A DNA stretch of 64,000 bases from Smallanthus sonchifolius (Eukaryota > Streptophyta > Magnoliopsida > Asterales > Asteraceae). Positions 58,932 to 64,000 of this stretch are shown here, piece by piece; position 1 is the first letter of the stretch, and the number at the start of each line of letters is the position of its first letter. The DNA lies in the NCBI GenBank assembly GCA_023525975.1, contig CM042039.1, positions 10,012,501 through 10,076,500 of the forward strand. The letters are read 5' to 3'. A program made the translations under genes and the position numbers. Under the pieces are notes generated by a model. It did no database searches. It saw only the letters and a program-made list of their open reading frames with translations, and had not been told where the DNA came from.

Positions 58932-58936
58932 TTCAG

Positions 58937-60367
58937 GGTTTGACAAATTATGTTTGATTTTTTTTTGTTTCATTAAAAGCTATTTAAGATGTTTAATATT
59001 ATGCAATTTGGGGCGATTGCAAGATAAGGACGAACTTTCATTTTTCAAATTTGGTTCAAACACCAGATTACTTTTTATATATAATGCTAGTGGTATGATT
59101 AGAGTTCATTGTCTCATGATGAAAAACTTATATAACATCATAATTTTTAAGTTATGTTTTGTTGATTTCTGATGCCAATATCAAAGACGAAATTACTTTT
59201 TACATATGATGGCAGTGGTGTGATTACAATTAGTGTCCCATGATGAATAACGTATTTAACATCATAATTTTTAAATTTTGTTTGTTGATTTCTGCTGTCT
59301 ATAGAAGCAATAACATAGAGGAATGTGAGTATTACAGCAGGTCTGTTCCTCTTTTTGTGTGTGAGAAAATTAGGGATTTAGATGACACCACCATACCATC
59401 TCTATGGTTTTATGCCACTAAAAACACTTCTTTTCTATCTGTCTCTGATCTTTAACTACTTTTCTTAAAGGTTTTTAGTTTCAGATTTTAATAAAAATCA
59501 AAACTTTATATGAAATTTCTGAACAAAACCCTTCATAGTTATGTGTCTTTGATGAAACCTCTTCATAGATATGGGTTCATGAAAAAAACCAATTATAGGT
59601 ATGGATTATTTGTTCATGGCTTTGTTCATCTTGATAGGCCTTGGTCATTCGTGTTGTATGCAGGCTTGCTAACATGTGTTTTTTTACTCTCTGTGGATTC
59701 ATACTTTTATGCTCTATAAAGTTCTATATATACTTCTTTTTGGAAACCAACTTCCATGTGTGATTTATATATGATTGTGTTATTAGGTTGTTTAAACACA
59801 TGGGTTGACATATACATCAGATGAATATGTTATTTTCTTGTCCCATCCCCTGCCTTTCCATAGAATCTGGTAAGTAGCATGATTATGCACTGGAATGTGA
59901 CTGGTAAGTAGCATGATTATTTTTGAATATTCATTTGCATTCTTTTAAATGATTATGTGATCTTTGTTGCTTTTTAGGTGGTTTCAAATGCTTGTGTGCT
60001 AAACGGATCAAACTCGTCAATTTTAGTGTACGAGTCAAAATTAATGTTTTAGTTAACAGGTAAACAATGTTGCATTTAGTAAACGGGTCAAACATTTTGT
60101 TTTTAATAACCGATGAATGGGTTGAATGTGGCAATTTATAACTGAATATGGCAATTTATATTCATTTACCAACGAATGAGTTGTTTTTGGTTGTTTTTGC
60201 TTAAACGGGTCAAATAAAGTACCTAAATCTCCTACAATAAGGGGTGGCAACTTATGGCAAATTACTAAATGTGTCAATTTATATCCATTTATTGTTGTAC
60301 ATAATAAAATTACTTGAGTTATGTAATTTTGTTTACACATTATAGAAATATATAATTTCTATTATAC
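58937..60367. other. No recognised gene; ~110-bp duplication
   Basis: A ~100-bp stretch at 59066-59171 (TATAATGCTAGTGGTATGAT... to TGTTGATTTCTG) is repeated in diverged form at 59200-59300. A frame at 59290-59455 (NNIEECEYYSRSVPLFVCE) follows a splice-acceptor-like TCTATAG, but resembles no family I know. Confidence 0.4.
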
Positions 60368-60657
60368 AAGCCCGTGTAGTACACGGGTATATAACCTAGT
60401 TATATATATAATCTTATTTAATATAATTAGTATTTTTCTTTAATAATGTATTTATAGTATCATTATTATTTAATAAGATGCATGTGTATTTATTAGAACA
60501 GAGAGGCGGGAAAACTAATATGAGAAATCATGAGAAAGTGACAAGTGTCCAACTTAAACCTTTATTTATTAGTATAGAAGAGAGGCGGAAAAACTAATAT
60601 AAGAAGTCATGAGAAAGTGACAAGTGTCCAACTTAAATATTTATTTATTAGTATAGA
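60368..60657 (-). mobile_element. Helitron piece with duplicated 5' end
   Basis: On minus: start A|TCTATACTAATAAATAAATA at 60657, CACTTGTCAC inside. A ~79-bp tandem copy of the same 5' end begins at 60578. At the left lies the palindrome CCCGTGTAGTACACGGG (60373-60389) followed on plus by TATATAACCTAGT. The CTAG|T end faces plus, not minus, so either two Helitrons abut here or this one is rearranged. It is homologous to 47250-47452. Confidence 0.5.
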
Positions 60658-60923
60658 TTTCATTAAAATTAACTTATTAAATGACTATTTTACCTATTTT
60701 TATAATAAGGAGTTTTTACATATTTTCACTTTCGAGTTCTGAAGACCATCTTTTACATATTTCCCGAAGTTGTTTGATAGAGAGTCAGTTTCATAATTTC
60801 AGTTCCTTAACTACCCTTTTGTAACACCCTAAATTTTAAAGGAAATAAAAGTCCAAGGGGCTAAAGTGCAATTGCCCCAAAGCTGGAGGACTAAAAGTGC
60901 AAAAATATGAAAAAAATGGATGG

Positions 60924-61182
60924 ATAGCGGACCGCTATCATATCCATAACGGTCCGCTATGTGCAGGTTAAGGAAATCATGAGGGAATGACGCATAGGGG
61001 ACACATGTTTTGCTGACTCGGCCCTATGGCGGACCGCTATCAGGTCCATAACGGTCCGCCGCGCCGCAAAATGGATAGCGGACCGCTATCTCAGCCGCTA
61101 ACGGTCCGCTATGTGTGCATCACGCAAGACAACCGGCTAGTAGGCGGCAGCGGACCGCTACTACCCAGCATAACGGTCTGCT
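60924..61182 (+). repeat. Four hairpins upstream of solo-LTR E TATA box
   Basis: ATAGCGGACCG/CGGTCCGCTAT at 60924-60960; GGCGGACCG/CGGTCCGCC at 61028-61060; ATAGCGGACCG/CGGTCCGCTAT at 61075-61112; AGCGGACCG/CGGTCTGCT at 61149-61182 (one G-T pair). Loops share CTATC and CATAA. The outer arm changes from ATAG to GG on both sides in the second copy. Confidence 0.9.
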
Positions 61183-62254
61183 ACGGGTGGCAGTTTCACC
61201 CTATAAATAGTTTCATTTGCCATTCAAAATGGAAACAACACAAAAACAACCCCAACATTTACGCACACACTCACGAATATCGAGGAGCCCCGAATGACGA
61301 TTACGAGCACCGAGGTTACGAGTGTGGTACGCTGAGAGTGCGGTTCGAGTTCGGAGAAACGTTTAAGACAAGGAACGAACTTAGGAACTACCCGAGGATA
61401 AAGTAAGTACACTGGACCCGTACCCTAGACACAAATATGTGAAATATGTGTTTAAAATGATACGTGATATGTGTAATGTGATATGACGAGGGTACGGGGT
61501 AATGACGGATTAGTCTAAACACTAAACGGGAATAATGGAGTAGTCACGACGTATCCAAGGGGTGGTGGATACGCCGCTGGTACTTCCTATATATAAACTT
61601 GTTGGTACTTCGTGGTGAAACCATTATGAATGTTTAGGGGTATAGACTAATAAATAATAATGAAATATAGTAAACGTATGGGAGAACATCCAACCGATAT
61701 GTAGTTATCTGACAAACAGTCTAAGGAAAGAATGGTGTATAAATCTCTCCTAGATCTGTCACTCTTTCCTGGGGACATCTCTATTGGAGGTACTGCTCTG
61801 GAATGAAAATCATCCCAGTTTACAATATATGACGAATACGAATATGGGATAAAAGTATATCATGCATAATGAATATGAATATGTGATGAATATGAATATG
61901 TGAAATGCATGATGAATATGTGAATGCATTATGATACGTGCAAATATGAATGAGTATGATGGAACGAGTCTAAACCATAAAATGGAATAACGGAGTACTC
62001 ACAAATTGTTAGAGGGGTGGTGGATACGCCACTGGTACTTCCTATAGATAAACCCTTCTAATGCATCGTGGAGAAACCGTTACGAGGTTTTAAGGTGAGG
62101 ACTGGTCGGTGAGTAAATCAAGCATATACATGAAATGAAAACAAATGCTTGATACATTTGGGAGGCTGTGAGTCAAAGATACTCAAGATCCCAAATGAAA
62201 TGAGATACCCGGCCTGTAAGGTTGATCTCAATAAAGAAAAGAAGAGAAAAAGGA

Positions 62255-62340
62255 AACTCTAGGCCTGCGGGGCTGAAAGAGTAAACTCTAGGCCTACGGG
62301 GCTGAAAGAGTAAAAGATTCCAAGCCTACGGGGCTGAAGA
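62255..62340 (+). repeat. Three ~31-bp tandem units in solo LTR E
   Basis: The unit AGGCCTACGGGGCTGAAAGA, preceded by AAACTCT, is present three times with small changes. Confidence 0.8.
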
Positions 62341-62882
62341 ATGAATGAGTCTTCGTGAAAAATGCAAGGGGTCTATACTGACGAGTATAAGAACCTTGCC
62401 AATACTCGGACCGGAGGTACGACCTATGATGGTTGCGAGGGGGTTAGCACACCCATAAAATATACGAATAACGTGACCGGAGGTACGTCCGGAGATGGTC
62501 AAGGGGGCGCCGAGAGCTTGGGAAAATTGAACAATAATAAGAACTTAAAGAGTTCATAATAAAATGAATGATGCAATGTACTTACTTAGCGTAAGCTAAT
62601 TCAAAAACGTTTTCCAAACACTGCAAGAAAGGAGCACATGGAATAGAGGTTCATATGGACGAGGCTGGTCGGAGTTAAAGGATCCCAATGTAACAGGATG
62701 TAATTATATTATCTTTTGTAAAAAAATATTATAAATGAAAAGTTTAACTTAGCCATTATGGCAAGGTTTTTGTTAACCTGGGAATCGTTTTTCATAATAA
62801 AATACTCTGATAAAATAAGAAATAAGTATGGTGTTTCACCTTTTTGCTTTTGTGAATATTCTTTTAAAAGTTACATAAATTA

Positions 62883-62932
62883 AATATATATATATATATA
62901 TACATACATACATACATATATACATATATATA
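62883..62932. repeat. AT/ATAC microsatellite
   Basis: A run of AT dinucleotides passing into (CATA) units, in the centre of the inverted repeat at 60660-63225. Confidence 0.9.
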
Positions 62933-63225
62933 AAAACATAACCACAAACCTTCGATATTTTTTATTTTAATTAATCATTTTCAACTCCAACAATTTCCAC
63001 TAATATTTTATTTTTAAAATTTTTAAAAACAGTATTCACAAAAGAAAAAGAAAGTTAAGGAACTGAAATTGATTCTCCAACAAATAACATGAAACTGATT
63101 CTCCATCAAACAACTTTAGAAAATATGTAATTGATGATCTTAGGAAGGAGAAATATATAAAAAATCTCTTAGTAAAAACAAGGGTAAAATAGTCATTCGA
63201 TAAATTACTTGTAATGAAATGGATA

Positions 63226-64000
63226 AATGTATAACAAATATGTTTTATGAAGGGTAAATACGTAATTGATTTTTTAGCTTGGGTAAATATGTAATTAATG
63301 ATTTTAGCAAGAAAAAATATTTAAATGTCCCTTTTTTAATACAATATTTCAGCTTTTAATAAAAGTTATATTGGAATGTTGAGAAAAAGAAAATTAAATA
63401 TCGTTGGAGTTGAACATCTGATCTATCAAAGCACGTCGAAAGTCGTTTACGATACCAAAAGAACATTTACTTTGAATACAACTCAGTTTTTAATAAAGTT
63501 TATATCGGAATTTCGAGAAAAATAAATTTTAACATAGCCGTGTATTTAGAATTTTTTTTAAAATTAATAAAGAAAAGTTATTAGACAAAAATAAAATTAA
63601 ATGATAAATAAAATACTAGTAAAAAATAAAATTTGTATATTAATTATAGTATAAGGGGGTGTAATTGAATCTTAAGGAAAAAAAAGGTGTGTCAAAAGTT
63701 TACTGGTTTTGATACTATTCATGAAAACACAATTATAATATATATAATTTGATTTTTGAATTGAATTTTACATAAATCAAAATTTATGTAAAATTACCGA
63801 TTACCACTAGCAAAACACAAGTAACACACAACTAATAGGTAACTGCAAATTCAAACCAAGAGCAACAAACTTGAACCAAAATCGATAAAGCAAACACGCA
63901 ATTGTTTTGTGAGTTGTGAATACTTTCATTAATTTTTTTTTTTTTTTGGGTAAGATGAAAAGATTTTTTTAAAAGAAAGTTATCAGCACTTGAAAGTTCG
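63226..64000. other. AT-rich DNA with reversed relatives of the 290-bp unit
   Basis: At 63350-63400 and 63470-63535, read on minus, TTCCGATATAA followed by GAGTTGTATTCAAA resembles the end of the 290-bp tandem unit. A related but diverged element in opposite orientation is likely. No gene. Confidence 0.4.

Larger units (their letters stand above)
60830..62838 (+). mobile_element. Solo LTR of a gypsy element (E)
   Basis: 2009 bp beginning TGTAACACCC and ending GGTGTTTCA, with a perfect 5-bp duplication CCTTT at 60825-60829 and 62839-62843. There is no primer site or internal region, so the element was reduced to one LTR by recombination. TATA box CTATAAATAG at 61201-61210. A hairpin array lies just upstream of it. 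An imperfect ~70-bp repeat (GGTGGTGGATACGCC) occurs at about 61560 and 62015. Confidence 0.9.
60660..63225. repeat. Inverted repeat arms interrupted by solo LTR E
   Basis: Left arm 60665-60818 (TTAAATGACTATTTTACC, GTTGTTTGATAGAGAGTCAG, TTTCAGTTCCTTAACT) is matched in reverse by 63052-63215. Removing the solo LTR brings the arms to about 200 bp apart. The arms share words with 46802-47021. Confidence 0.7.

Noticed and set aside
59290..59455. Host exon after a TCTATAG acceptor
   Set aside because: A single short frame with no recognisable motif; too weak to call.
61026..61406. 126-codon frame in solo LTR E
   Set aside because: Its first half is the translated hairpin array and it spans the TATA box, so it is not a gene.

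Overview
This window is plant nuclear DNA of a type dominated by transposable elements. Evidence is the initiator-tRNA-Met type primer sites (TGGTATCAGAGC), plant Ty3/gypsy and Ty1/copia polyproteins, RTE-type LINEs, tRNA-derived SINEs, an hAT MITE, Helitron ends and AT-rich spacers. The mix reminds me of Asteraceae genomes, but that is an impression, not something the sequence proves. Almost no host gene content is visible. The best host gene is a 101-codon reading frame at 45031-45336 (minus). A possible 5' gene remnant lies at 47.9-49.0 kb.

Layout. 1-4.3 kb: a gag fragment, a foldback, an intact-looking SINE with 18-bp target duplication, an RTE LINE pseudogene (minus) and a possible LTR piece. 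4.3-10.0 kb: a decayed Ty1/copia element (G) whose 5' half is a head-to-head LTR palindrome. 10.0-14.5 kb: a non-coding LTR element (F) full of short hairpins, next to two more LINE fragments. 17.2-42.5 kb: about six ~290-bp tandem units, probably inside a Helitron, split by a three-level nest. Gypsy C (18380-41676, TSD AATGC/AGTGC) contains copia-like B (25184-38647, TSD GAAGG), which contains gypsy A (26282-34206, TSD AAGGT). LTR divergence fits that order: A about 0.6 percent, B about 3 percent. 42.5-49.0 kb: foldback elements, a SINE, the small gene, two Helitrons and an hAT MITE with perfect 8-bp TSD. 49.0-58.9 kb: gypsy element D, whose left end is an unrelated small-LTR (TRIM-like) inverted pair, yet the whole composite is bracketed by TTCAG. 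59-64 kb: a Helitron, a solo LTR (E, TSD CCTTT) inside an inverted repeat, and AT-rich DNA.

Coding content is retrotransposon gag and pol, all damaged by stops, frameshifts or deletions. Element A is youngest, but it has lost the end of gag, the protease and the first part of RT, and carries one stop, so it would depend on relatives. B keeps gag and a trace of protease only. D keeps two extra reading frames upstream of gag, but its RT active site is mutated.

The most unusual feature is recurrent. At least four LTR families here (A, B, E, F) carry arrays of short hairpins close to the promoter or in the leader. Their loops or cores are constant, but their arms differ from copy to copy and change together so that pairing is kept. 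I found no standard feature type that explains this. All calls come from reading the sequence by eye; no database search or alignment program was run.
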